DNA of 14,750 bases from Hyphomicrobiaceae bacterium (GCA_021775715.1 JAJFHI010000047.1:1-14750), one strand, 5' to 3'. Counted from the stretch's first letter, positions 1-7,053 are shown. Program-made: numbers and translations. The notes: a model not told the origin generated them from the sequence alone.

Positions 1-251
1 AAGCGGCTTGGTAGGGTGCCGCGCAGCAGCGTCTCGCAGGTCTGGGATGCGATATTCCACCAGCCTTCGGTCGCCCAGCCCGTGTTGTCCTGATAGCCGA
101 TGGCAACGCCCACCCGGCTTGCCGTTGAATTGCAGAGTTTCAAATCGGCATGCGCCGCAGTCGAGGCTAGTGTCAGTGTCGCAATCGTCAGCGCCATCAG
201 CGCCCCGACAAATCTGCTGTCGGCGCACCGTTTTGCTGCGAACCGTCCCAC
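1..251 (-). CDS. DUF1036 family secreted protein, 3' end cut by window edge
   Basis: The minus-strand frame runs from about 251 off the left edge. It encodes a signal peptide with hydrophobic core ALTIATLTLAS ending in AAHA, then a mature part beginning DLKLCNSTASRVGVAIGY, with GWATEGWWNI and a second Cys in SQTCETLL. This is the typical start of the DUF1036 family, small exported alphaproteobacterial proteins of unknown role. The start is uncertain. ATG at 197 would give a signal peptide with no positive charge at its front. GTG at 251 adds VGRFAAKRCADSRF, a better basic n-region, so I chose it. The gene lies downstream of glycerate kinase on the same strand, with a 149-bp gap holding a hairpin, so it may have its own promoter. 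The family call is firm from the Cys/Trp pattern; function is unknown. Confidence 0.8.
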   Translation of the reverse strand, partial: MGRFAAKRCADSRFVGALMALTIATLTLASTAAHADLKLCNSTASRVGVAIGYQDNTGWATEGWWNIASQTCETLLRGTLPSR

Positions 252-358
252 CGGATGTGTCCGCTTTTCCCTCAACTTTGGTCTCCGTCCCTCAATTAAC
301 GCATATGCCTTACCGTCCCCCGACGGCTGCAGCACGACGCAAACTCATACCGCGGCCA

Positions 359-377
359 TGGGCGCGCCACGCGCCCA
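359..377 (-). terminator. GC-rich perfect hairpin between glycerate kinase and the DUF1036 gene
   Basis: TGGGCGCG and CGCGCCCA form a perfect 8-bp stem with a 3-base loop, 24 bases past the glycerate kinase stop codon. No T-run follows on the minus strand, so it is at best a weak or Rho-assisted terminator, or an mRNA 3'-end stabiliser. Confidence 0.35.
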
Positions 378-400
378 AATTGGTCAGTAAATCATTTAGC

Positions 401-1696
401 CTATGGATCGACCAGGATCACGCGAAAATCGTTGACGTTTGTTTGGGTTGGCCCGCACTCGATCAGATCTCCAAGGATTTGGAAGAAACCAGTGCTGTCG
501 TTGTTCTCCAGGAAGTTGGCGGCATTGAGATTGGCGGCCCCGGCTTGGACCAAGGTATCGGGGAAAACCAGGGCACCGGCGGGGTCATCTGCCGCACCCC
601 GGCCACCGTCGGTGCCATCGGTATCGCCCGCAAGCCCTGTGATGCCGGGCGCGCCATCGAGAGCAAGCGCCAGCGCCAGGGCATATTCCTGGTTGGGCCC
701 GCCGCGACCTGTTCCGTTGATGGTCACCGTCAGTTCGCCGCCTGACAGGATTGCGACACGGCGCCCCTTTGAATGAGCCGCCCTTGCAAGCTCGGCATGA
801 TGGCGGGCGACGTCGCGCGCCTCCCCCTCGATGGCATCGCTCAATATTTCGATTTCATAACCTGCAGTTGCCGCCAATTCCGCAGCAGCTGTCAGCGATG
901 CACTGGCGGCAGCGATGATTTTGTACTCACAAGATGCAAGGGCCGCGTCACCCTGTTTCAACGTCTCATTGTCAGAATTGGCTAATGCAGCGCTGACAGC
1001 CAAGGAGGGTGTCAGGCCATACTTTGCGATGACGACACGTGCGTCCTCTAAAGTTGTCGTGTCGGCGACGGTCGGCCCCGACCCGATGGCATCCGGATTG
1101 TCACCAGCAACATCGGAAATCGCCAGTGTCAAAAGTTTTGCCGGATAGCTTGCTGCCGCCAACCGCCCACCTTTTATCTGCGACAGATGTTTGCGCACGC
1201 AATTGATTTCGGAAATGGTTGCGCCGGACCGGAGGAGTTGTTTTGTCAGTTCCTGCTTTTCGGCCAACGTCACGCCGTCAACGGGGGCCGTCCAAAGCGC
1301 AGACGCGCCGCCAGAGAGCAAGCACACCACCAAGTCTTTCTTGCCGGCGGAGCCCGCAATCTCCAAGGCGCGGGCCGCCGCAGCTATACTGCCGTCGTCA
1401 GGAACCGGATGACTTGCCAACGTCAGCTCCAGCTTTTCTGTTGGCATCTCGTAGCCATACCGCGTGGTAACGAGCCCGGAGATGTCATTGAGTTGGCCAA
1501 GCGTCTTGTAATGGCGCTCCGCTGCAACTGCCATGGCAGCAGTGGCTTTGCCGGCGCCGACGATAACCAACCGCCCATCTGTTGGCAGTTGTGGCAAGTT
1601 TTGAGGAATGCACGTTTCTGGCTGAGCTGTTGCAACCGCCTTGTTGTAGAGAGACAGCAGGAAAGCGCGTTTATCCTGAGATTGCGGGCTTGGCAT
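401..1696 (-). CDS. gckA: glycerate 2-kinase (MOFRL family)
   Basis: 431 residues, full length for the GckA/TtuD group. The family phosphorylates D-glycerate with ATP to 2-phosphoglycerate in the cytoplasm, feeding glyoxylate, tartrate or serine-cycle carbon into lower glycolysis. An N-terminal DUF4147 (GckA) domain carries GAGKATAAMA (residues 47-56), LLSGGASALW (126-135) and ISDVAGDNPDAIGSGPT (193-209). The C-terminal MOFRL domain carries LSGGELTVTINGTGRGG (317-333) followed by NQEYALALAL, and AGDTDGTDGG. In older databases such genes are often misnamed hydroxypyruvate reductase (ttuD). Start ATG 1696 has AGGA about 10 bases upstream. It stands alone: no serine-cycle or tartrate genes are in view, so the pathway served here is open. 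It is divergent from the amidohydrolase gene, sharing a 165-bp intergenic region. The family call is secure; the symbol follows Hyphomicrobium/Methylobacterium usage. Confidence 0.93.
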   Translation of the reverse strand: MPSPQSQDKRAFLLSLYNKAVATAQPETCIPQNLPQLPTDGRLVIVGAGKATAAMAVAAERHYKTLGQLNDISGLVTTRYGYEMPTEKLELTLASHPVPDDGSIAAAARALEIAGSAGKKDLVVCLLSGGASALWTAPVDGVTLAEKQELTKQLLRSGATISEINCVRKHLSQIKGGRLAAASYPAKLLTLAISDVAGDNPDAIGSGPTVADTTTLEDARVVIAKYGLTPSLAVSAALANSDNETLKQGDAALASCEYKIIAAASASLTAAAELAATAGYEIEILSDAIEGEARDVARHHAELARAAHSKGRRVAILSGGELTVTINGTGRGGPNQEYALALALALDGAPGITGLAGDTDGTDGGRGAADDPAGALVFPDTLVQAGAANLNAANFLENNDSTGFFQILGDLIECGPTQTNVNDFRVILVDP

Positions 1697-1809
1697 GGTC
1701 GCGGGTCCTTTCGCGGCGGCCTCTTTTTATTGTTCGTTCTGATTTGCTGAATTGGCGGGCCGCCGTCAAGTTTTGCGCGCGGGACAATCGCTACCCGATA
1801 AGGTGGCAA

Positions 1810-1825
1810 CACGCATTTATGCGTG
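1810..1825. promoter_or_regulatory. 16-bp perfect dyad in the divergent gckA / amidohydrolase intergenic region
   Basis: CACGCAT-TT-ATGCGTG is a perfect inverted repeat with 7-bp arms and a 2-base centre. It lies 37 bases before the preferred ATG of the amidohydrolase gene and about 115 bases before the glycerate kinase start. Shape and place suit an operator for a dimeric repressor, but no regulator is identified and no promoter boxes can be fixed around it. GTG 1823 would fall inside this dyad, which is one reason to prefer ATG 1862 as the start. Confidence 0.4.
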
Positions 1826-1861
1826 GTGGTCAGACAGGCCTCGGGTGCCTATATTGCGGTG

Positions 1862-2677
1862 ATGGACGACATTGTAAGGCACACCGGCGCTCGCGCGATC
1901 GCGGGCAAAACGACTGACACTTATGAAATCCTTGCCGGGCCGACCGACGCTGGGCTGATCATTTTGTGCGACCACGCCAGCAACGCTTTACCTGACGGGT
2001 ACGGCACACTGGGCCTTGACGTCGGCCAGTTCGAAAGACACATCGCCTATGATATCGGCGGGGAGGGCGTCACACGGGTTCTTGCCGCAGCGCTGGGTGC
2101 GCCAGCCATCATGACGAAATTTTCGCGGCTGTTGATCGACCCAAATCGTGGCGAAGACGATCCGACGCTGATTATGCGCATTTCCGATGGCGCAGTTGTT
2201 CCAGGCAATCGCCATCTGTCTGCGGAGGAACGCGATGCCCGACTTAATGGATATTTTCGCCCGTACCATCGCGCCATCGACCAAATGATTGATCAATGCC
2301 TGGCGGTCGACGTCACGCCGACATTGTTGTCGATCCATTCCTTCACCGAGGTATGGCGCGGCACACCGCGGCCCTGGCATATTGGAATTTTATGGAACAA
2401 GAAAGATGATCGCCTGGCGGGACCGTTGCTTGAGGCGTTTGGTCGACACGATGATTTGATTGTCGGAGACAACGAACCTTATTCCGGTGAGATGCATGGC
2501 GATTGTATGTATCAGCACGGGACAAGCCGAGGCCTGCCACACGCCATCGTCGAGCTTCGCCAGGACTTGATTGGCACCGAGGCTGGGCAACGCCACTGGT
2601 CCAAGCACCTGGAAGATGTTTTGCGAGAGTTGCCGCACAATGGCGATTTGAACTTTTCGTTTGCTGCCAAGGTGTGA
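1862..2677 (+). CDS. N-formylglutamate amidohydrolase family protein
   Basis: From ATG 1862 the protein has 271 residues, the usual size for PF05013 proteins. These are metal-dependent hydrolases whose HutG member splits N-formylglutamate into formate and glutamate. Family signatures are CDHASNALP (36-44), HIAYDIG (60-66), SRLLIDPNR (88-96), LSIHSFTEVW (157-166) and ELRQD (231-235). The His/Asp/Glu residues in these blocks are the expected metal and active-site ligands. Earlier in-frame GTG starts at 1823 and 1826 lie in a palindrome and before the conserved region. No Shine-Dalgarno sequence is clear for any start. No histidine-utilisation genes are nearby, so HutG function is not implied; many alphaproteobacterial members have unknown substrates. 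A DUF1244 gene follows after 54 bp on the same strand, likely in one operon. The family call is strong; the substrate is open. Confidence 0.9.
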   Translation: MDDIVRHTGARAIAGKTTDTYEILAGPTDAGLIILCDHASNALPDGYGTLGLDVGQFERHIAYDIGGEGVTRVLAAALGAPAIMTKFSRLLIDPNRGEDDPTLIMRISDGAVVPGNRHLSAEERDARLNGYFRPYHRAIDQMIDQCLAVDVTPTLLSIHSFTEVWRGTPRPWHIGILWNKKDDRLAGPLLEAFGRHDDLIVGDNEPYSGEMHGDCMYQHGTSRGLPHAIVELRQDLIGTEAGQRHWSKHLEDVLRELPHNGDLNFSFAAKV

Positions 2678-2731
2678 GTTGAGTGATCCACGGCAAACGT
2701 GGCAATGATAAGCGAGAAGGTGAGAGACGAC

Positions 2732-3040
2732 ATGACCGAGATCGACAAGAATACACAAACCGAACTGGAAGCCGCAGCATTTGGCCGGCTGGTTTCACAT
2801 CTGCGCAATCGCACAGACCTCCAGAACATCGACATGATGAATCTGACCGGCTTTTGCCGGAATTGTTTGTCGAACTGGTACAGGGATGCCGCCGATGAAA
2901 AGGGCATTGCGCTTGAGAAGACGCGAGCTCGCGAAATCATCTACGGTATGCCCTACGCAGAATGGCAGGCGAAGTATCAAACCGAAGCCACCGCCAAACA
3001 GAAAGCTGCATTTGAAGTGGCCAAGCCAAAGGATGCGTGA
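2732..3040 (+). CDS. DUF1244 domain-containing protein
   Basis: 102 residues from ATG 2732, with GAGAAGG/GAGAGA upstream. An ATG 33 bases earlier is in frame but has no ribosome site and adds a non-conserved tail. The sequence shows the DUF1244 core: AFGRLVSHLR, then DMMNLTGFCRNCLSNWY with its CxxC pair, then YGMPYAEWQAKYQ near the end. It is a small, soluble, probably helical protein whose CxxC sequence might bind metal, though this is inference. The family is widespread in proteobacteria and its biochemical role is unknown. It follows the amidohydrolase by 54 bp and its stop codon overlaps the next gene's start by 4 bases (GTGA), so the three probably form one transcript with coupled translation. 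Confidence 0.9.
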   Translation: MTEIDKNTQTELEAAAFGRLVSHLRNRTDLQNIDMMNLTGFCRNCLSNWYRDAADEKGIALEKTRAREIIYGMPYAEWQAKYQTEATAKQKAAFEVAKPKDA

Positions 3041-3495
3041 GTGGGGATGCGGCTGCGTTCGACGAGCCAATTGATGTGACCGGACCAATTTATCAAAACT
3101 TTCTCGGCAGCTGGGCGCTTGACGTTGATAGTTGCGACTTTGAGCAGGGCGACCCACCGCAAACCGCGAGCTATCGCATCTCAGAAGATGGCGACGAGTT
3201 AGTGTTTGAGGTGGATTGGATCGATGTGAGCGGTGAAGCCCACCATGTGTCGTTTCGTGCGCGCCCCGATGGCTCGCTCCAACCGTTTAAAGGCGGAGTG
3301 CTGGCAGACAGTTTGTCGGTCACGGCCGTGTCGGAGTCTGCGCTCCACTCGTCCGCATATCTCAACGGCGTCGAACTGATGATCGCGCAACGAACGCTGT
3401 CCAACATCGGCGGCGCCATGCATTTGGTCCAGACCGTTAAACTTCCCGACGGCACAACTCCCACAAACCGCTCGACGTATCATAGGCAGCAGTAG
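3037..3495 (+). CDS. hypothetical protein, translationally coupled to the DUF1244 gene
   Basis: 152 residues, starting at GTG 3037 within the GTGA overlap with the DUF1244 stop codon. I do not recognise the family. It has no signal peptide or membrane segment and is acidic at the front (EPIDVTGPIY). The body, from FLGSWALDVDSC through AHHVSFRARPDGS to MHLVQTVKLPDGTTP, alternates polar and hydrophobic residues as a small beta-sheet domain would. Such a pattern occurs in lipocalin-like folds, but that is only a guess from texture. The overlap argues for co-expression with the DUF1244 protein. It ends 76 bases before the convergent stop of the 542-residue exported protein. A 21-codon GTG frame at 3499-3564 lies in that gap and is not called. 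Confidence 0.75.
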   Translation: MSGDAAAFDEPIDVTGPIYQNFLGSWALDVDSCDFEQGDPPQTASYRISEDGDELVFEVDWIDVSGEAHHVSFRARPDGSLQPFKGGVLADSLSVTAVSESALHSSAYLNGVELMIAQRTLSNIGGAMHLVQTVKLPDGTTPTNRSTYHRQQ

Positions 3496-3570
3496 TTGGT
3501 GAGTGTGTCCGACGCGCGCCTCATCCTCAAGACGGGTGAAGAGTTTGCACGCCCTTCCAATTAACTCCCG

Positions 3571-5199
3571 CTAAAAATTATAGCCCGCACCTTGTGTGCA
3601 TTTGCCGTTGCGTGGGGCGTAGCCGGGTCCGCAGAACTCAGACGCGCTGGCAGCGTTGCGGCATTTGCCGCCAGCGTAGCGTTGATTGCGCTTGCAGCCG
3701 CGCTTGGCATCATACGAAGTCGGCGCGAGGTTTTTCTTAGCCGTTTTCTTCTTCTTTTTCTTTTTTACGACTTTTGGTTTTGGTTTGTACTTGGGCTTTG
3801 ACGTTGGCTGGTTGCCGCTGTCGTCGTCCGAGACGATCGGTGCGCTATTGCCGCTACAGCCGGCCAAGGGCTCGCCACATCGTTCCGCCATCCGGCATAT
3901 CGCGTTGCGACTGCCAGTTAATTGAATCGTTGTTTCGAACGGAGGCGCCGAGATCGTCATGGTCTGTTCCGACATCATGGCGGCAAGGGTCTGACCCTGG
4001 CTGATCGATTGGCCAGAACTGCCGATCATCAATTCGCCATTGTCAGCACTCTTACGCATCGTCATCGACGGCTCTTCACGCCCGCTTGCAAAACGAACGG
4101 TGATGTCTTTGTTTTCACCCCGGTATGTGGAGGCCTGGGAAAGGGCGTCGCGAATGCGTTCGTCATAATCGGGATAGGCGCCGCGCGGGTGTTCGCGCAA
4201 GACGGCAAGGATGCCTTGGTCGAGCTCGTCACCAAACCCGCAGTAGGTGATGAGTTCGACGCCTTTGGCGCGCACGCTTGCAGCATAGACCGCGCGGTTT
4301 TTGATTGTACGTAGTCTTTTCTTGCCGGTTGCCCAGCGGGTTGAGCCGGGGCCTGGGTTAATCGTTGACAGACCCGACGAAGATCCGCCGTCGCTGGATT
4401 TTGACGTTGAGCCGCCGCCACTTCCGCCGCGGCCTCCGTTTGCCAGACGTTTTACATAAGCCCGTGCCAGGTCGGCGCGAAAACCGGTGTTGTAAGAATT
4501 TAGAAACGCTTCCCAACCATCGGCAGTGTCGAGCTCTTTGGCGTTTTCGAAGGCCTCTTTTTCTGAGATACCGGATGAAGATCTGTTTGAGTCGGTGTCA
4601 CGTGAGGAAGAACGTGCGGAGCGCTCGGAGCTGTCGTTGGCTGCAACCCGTGTCGTGCGTTTCGCCGAAATGCCGCACGCACTAATGTAATCTTCGATCT
4701 TGGACCAGCCCTCGTCGAGTTGCAGTGATGAGGTGCGATAGCCGGGCACGACATACTCGAGTTCCCTCTTTTGTATCAGCGCCGTCCAAAGCTTGTCACC
4801 ATGCCTCGGTCTGAGCAGAACACCGACAACACCGAGGTCTTCCTGATTGCCGTAAACCTCGCCATTGACGGTATGTCGTAATCCGCCACCAGAGAACCGA
4901 ACCTTGACAGAGTCGCCGTCCTTCAAGTTTCCGACATCAGCTGCAAGGGTTACTGCAGAAAATGTCAGGCGCTCAGACCCTCCCGAGGTGCAGGTTCCGC
5001 TGAAGCGTGCTGCCTTGTTGCCGGGTGCTCTCAACACCAACCGTGCGATGGTCTGTCCTTTTTTGCCAGGATCATCGAATTCGTTGAATTTCCATTGCGC
5101 ACGATCTTCGGCTGTCGCGATTGCTGGCGCCATCATCATCGCCGCCAGCGCGAAGGTGAAGTAGATTGCATTCACGAAGCGGAGATTTGAAGCGGGCAT
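3571..5199 (-). CDS. large modular exported protein of unknown function with Lys-rich stretch and two Cys loops
   Basis: 542 residues. Start ATG 5199 has AAAGG about 8 bases upstream. Residues 1-30 are a signal peptide (core YFTFALAAMMMAPAIATA), so it acts in the periplasm or outside. Domain A (31-175) is a likely beta-rich domain with Cys70 and Cys175. A Ser/Arg-rich linker (188-210) follows. Residues 213-253 (EKEAFENAKELDTADGWEAF and on through YNTGFRADLARAYVKRL) match the short helical motif often next to caspase-like and other domains in rhizobia. A Gly/Ser linker spans 256-285. Domain B (300-442) ends in PFETTIQLTGSRNAICRM then CG, resembling the end of domain A (VPGYRTSSLQLDEGWSKI then ...ACG), which suggests an old duplication. 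Residues 466-489 are Lys/Pro-rich with seven consecutive Lys. The tail has two C-x10-C loops, CKRNQRYAGGKC (502-513) and CGPGYAPRNGKC (523-534). No catalytic motif is visible. The basic stretch could bind anionic envelope polymers; that is inference. Confidence 0.85.
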   Translation of the reverse strand: MPASNLRFVNAIYFTFALAAMMMAPAIATAEDRAQWKFNEFDDPGKKGQTIARLVLRAPGNKAARFSGTCTSGGSERLTFSAVTLAADVGNLKDGDSVKVRFSGGGLRHTVNGEVYGNQEDLGVVGVLLRPRHGDKLWTALIQKRELEYVVPGYRTSSLQLDEGWSKIEDYISACGISAKRTTRVAANDSSERSARSSSRDTDSNRSSSGISEKEAFENAKELDTADGWEAFLNSYNTGFRADLARAYVKRLANGGRGGSGGGSTSKSSDGGSSSGLSTINPGPGSTRWATGKKRLRTIKNRAVYAASVRAKGVELITYCGFGDELDQGILAVLREHPRGAYPDYDERIRDALSQASTYRGENKDITVRFASGREEPSMTMRKSADNGELMIGSSGQSISQGQTLAAMMSEQTMTISAPPFETTIQLTGSRNAICRMAERCGEPLAGCSGNSAPIVSDDDSGNQPTSKPKYKPKPKVVKKKKKKKTAKKNLAPTSYDAKRGCKRNQRYAGGKCRNAASASEFCGPGYAPRNGKCTQGAGYNF

Positions 5200-5482
5200 G
5201 GCAAGGCCTTTAGTTAAATGGTGGTGTGGCAGACAGACAGCCGTTCACAGGCCCGAACCAATAGCGCGGTGGCAGCTCGTTGATTCTGCAATTGGCTCCA
5301 TCCCACGCGCTTGAATATATTCCATTTTCGCCAGAAGTGACAGCGTGTCTTTCCTTTGTATTACAACTTCGCTTGGCGTTGTGAGAGGCTGGTACAGCTC
5401 ATTAACGACGCGGGCAGTTTGCCGCCTCAGCAAATGCTATCAATCGCGCTGCCGTTTTCCACTTAACCAAAATTATTATGAC

Positions 5483-5629
5483 ATGTTTTCTCGACTTTAC
5501 CTGATGTCGCGTGCGGCGGTGACCGGCGCGATCACGCTGTTTATTGGCTCGTTGCAGCACGTTGACGATGATTGGAATGACCAGTGGCTGGTTTTCAGTC
5601 AGGCCTCTGCTCAATCTGCGGACAGGTGA
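5483..5629 (+). CDS. possible 48-residue small protein
   Basis: The frame begins MFSRLYLMSRAAVTGAITLF and continues IGSLQHVDDDWNDQWLVF. It has a short basic front, a hydrophobic stretch of about 15 residues and an acidic, Trp-containing second half, a layout seen in small membrane proteins. The middle codons favour G/C at the third position, as real genes here do. Against it, no Shine-Dalgarno sequence precedes the ATG, and no relative is known to me. A 5-bp hairpin follows two bases after the stop. It may simply be chance. Confidence 0.2.
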   Translation: MFSRLYLMSRAAVTGAITLFIGSLQHVDDDWNDQWLVFSQASAQSADR

Positions 5630-5708
5630 GCTGGGCAAAACCCAGGGAGTCCCCCCCCGATAATAGGTGCTGGCTATGAACCTTCAAAACGTTGTCCATT
5701 CGGTCCGT

Positions 5709-5749
5709 CTGAGAGAAGCGGGTGTTTGCAACACCTCAGCTTTTCTCAG
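5709..5749. other. 41-base two-part hairpin
   Basis: The outer stem pairs CTGAGAGAAGC with GCTTTTCTCAG (11 bp, one G-T wobble). The inner stem pairs GGTGTT with AACACC around a TGC loop. They are separated by one base on the left and TCA on the right. No T-run follows on either strand, so it does not read as a simple terminator. It could be part of a small RNA or of the 3' untranslated region of the gene at 5848-6510. Confidence 0.5.
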
Positions 5750-5782
5750 AGGAGCTTTTGCAACTTTCTAAACCAAGCAGCA

Positions 5783-5812
5783 GAAAGGGTCAGCTGGCGG
5801 GCCGACCCTTTC
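5783..5812 (-). terminator. probable terminator of the duplicated-domain protein gene
   Basis: GAAAGGGTC and GACCCTTTC form a perfect 9-bp stem with a 12-base loop, 36 bases past the stop codon at 5848. On the minus strand the right arm ends in CCCTTTC followed by TGCTGCTT, only a weak U-tract. The symmetric A/T ends would also allow some action on the plus strand. Confidence 0.55.
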
Positions 5813-5847
5813 AATATTAATTCGATTCCACCTAGGTTTGAAACGCT

Positions 5848-6510
5848 CTAGAAAAGCTTGCCAAGCAGACTGCGCGGACGACCTTTAGCGGTGCAGGTCC
5901 ACGGCGAATTCGGATTACCAATCACTTCGACCGACCTTCCGCCGCGCCGACTTGTAAAGCTCTTTTCCGCAAAGCCAATCCGCTCGCAATTGACGCGCTT
6001 TTTGGTTGCAAACGTAAACTTGTCGAACGCACGTCCGTACCGGTCGCGCGCCGCTAAGCGCCAAGCTTTGATGGCCTTGTAACGCGCACTCCATTTTCTT
6101 GAACCAAAACCGATGCCGGTTGTGTTGCGTGTTTCCGGCTTGTAGACGTCGGTTTTACCGACGGCGCGCGCCTTGGTGATGCAGGTCCATTTGCTGTTTG
6201 GGTTGCCTTCACTTCCGACAGAAGAGCGGCGACGCTTTGAATATGATGAAAATCCGCCGCCGATATAGTCGCAGGAGAGCGATTTTTTGCGCGCCTTGTT
6301 GTAATGGGCAAAAGAGGGTCCGTACTTTTTGCGCGCAGTATTCGTCCAGGCGCGGATGGCGCGTCCGGCCGCACCAGCTTCACTGTTGGCAAAGCCGATG
6401 CCGGTTATGGTTGGCTTGGTGATCGTGCGGGCCTGGGCTGCGACGGACATTGACAGTGTCAGCGCGCCAGCAAGTGCCAAGAGTGATGCAGACTTAGAAA
6501 TGTATCCCAT
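5848..6510 (-). CDS. secreted basic protein with two copies of a two-Cys domain
   Basis: From ATG 6510 the protein has 220 residues. An AGGGAG ribosome site lies about 8 bases upstream; a further upstream ATG at 6579 lacks this and would bury the signal peptide. Residues 1-27 are a signal peptide (SASLLALAGALTLSMSVAAQA). The mature part is two tandem copies of one domain. Copy 1 (about 36-114) and copy 2 (about 131-210) share TGIGF, AI[RK]AW, AR.[RK]YG.[AS]F, a Cys before a Gly-rich stretch, and GNPNS.WTC near the end. Cys pairs are 80/110 and 175/206, one probable disulfide per domain. Lys and Arg are frequent, so it is strongly basic. I know related single domains in exported alphaproteobacterial hypothetical proteins but no function. 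It shares strand and export with the next gene downstream (3571-5199), 649 bp away past a hairpin, so it is probably a separate transcript. Confidence 0.87.
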   Translation of the reverse strand: MGYISKSASLLALAGALTLSMSVAAQARTITKPTITGIGFANSEAGAAGRAIRAWTNTARKKYGPSFAHYNKARKKSLSCDYIGGGFSSYSKRRRSSVGSEGNPNSKWTCITKARAVGKTDVYKPETRNTTGIGFGSRKWSARYKAIKAWRLAARDRYGRAFDKFTFATKKRVNCERIGFAEKSFTSRRGGRSVEVIGNPNSPWTCTAKGRPRSLLGKLF

Positions 6511-6690
6511 GGAAAAAACTCCCTTTGAAAAGATGTTGTGTTTAAACCCACCAGCAGGCAATTTCATGGGATGTAGCAAGCAGAGCCTGAACGTTTATTG
6601 AGTGGCTCGTTCATCTCGGGTTTAGGAAATGGGTTCGCTGGGGAGCCAGCGCAGTGCAGCCTGGATCTTCCTCGCACAAGACAGCGAAAC

Positions 6691-7053
6691 ATGACCTACG
6701 ACGAGTACAATGCCTTTTGTGGCGGACTACCGGCGACGACGTATGTCGTGCAATGGGGCGGCGCGCATGTGTGGAAGGTTGGCGGCAAGGTCTTCGCGAT
6801 CGGCGGCTGGAATAAAGAGGCGCCGGCGATCACGTTCAAGGTGAGTAGATTTTCGTTCGAGTTGTTGAAGGATCAGCCCGGTCTGTGTCCGGCACCGTAT
6901 CTGGCATCGCGTGGCATGTCCTGGGTTCAAAATTATGCGGAGCCAGGGCTAAGTGACAAAGATCTCAAAGATTACATTGGCGAATCCCATCGCACCGTCT
7001 CATTGGGCCTGAGTAAGAAAAAACAGCGCGAACTGTGCCTCAATCAGACTTGA
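6691..7053 (+). CDS. MmcQ/YjbR family protein
   Basis: 120 residues from ATG 6691. An in-frame ATG at 6598 adds a non-conserved 31-residue tail and is rejected. The order of features is that of PF04237 (MmcQ/YjbR): MTYDEYNAFC at the front, VVQWGGAHVWKVGGKVFAIG, then ITFKVSRFSFELL, PAPYLASRGMSWV, and DLKDYIGESHRTVSLGLSKK with a final helix KKQRELCL. This fold resembles the double-wing DNA-binding domain, so members are called DNA-binding, though direct evidence for function is thin. It is transcribed away from the duplicated-domain protein gene with a 180-bp gap. The Shine-Dalgarno sequence is weak (no clear AGGAG before ATG). A 279-bp gap with a hairpin and palindrome separates it from gapR, so the two are probably not tightly coupled. 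Confidence 0.9.
   Translation: MTYDEYNAFCGGLPATTYVVQWGGAHVWKVGGKVFAIGGWNKEAPAITFKVSRFSFELLKDQPGLCPAPYLASRGMSWVQNYAEPGLSDKDLKDYIGESHRTVSLGLSKKKQRELCLNQT

Larger units (their letters stand above)
5200..5847. other. 648-bp intergenic region between two exported-protein genes, rich in hairpins
   Basis: Both flanking genes are on the minus strand. The region should hold the promoter of the 542-residue protein gene and the 3' end of the duplicated-domain protein's transcript. Visible items are a possible 48-codon ORF (5483-5629), a short hairpin CTGGG-CAAAA-CCCAG (5631-5645), a run of eight C at 5651-5658, a long two-part hairpin (5709-5749) and a 9-bp hairpin (5783-5812). No known RNA family is recognised: SRP RNA, tmRNA and RNase P RNA signatures were looked for by eye and not seen. 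The rest shows no structure I can support. Confidence 0.6.

Noticed and set aside
1187..1750. 187-codon plus-strand ORF
   Set aside because: It is antisense to the well-supported glycerate kinase gene and matches no family.
3499..3564. 21-codon GTG ORF after the unknown gene at 3037
   Set aside because: Too short and without a ribosome site or known relative.
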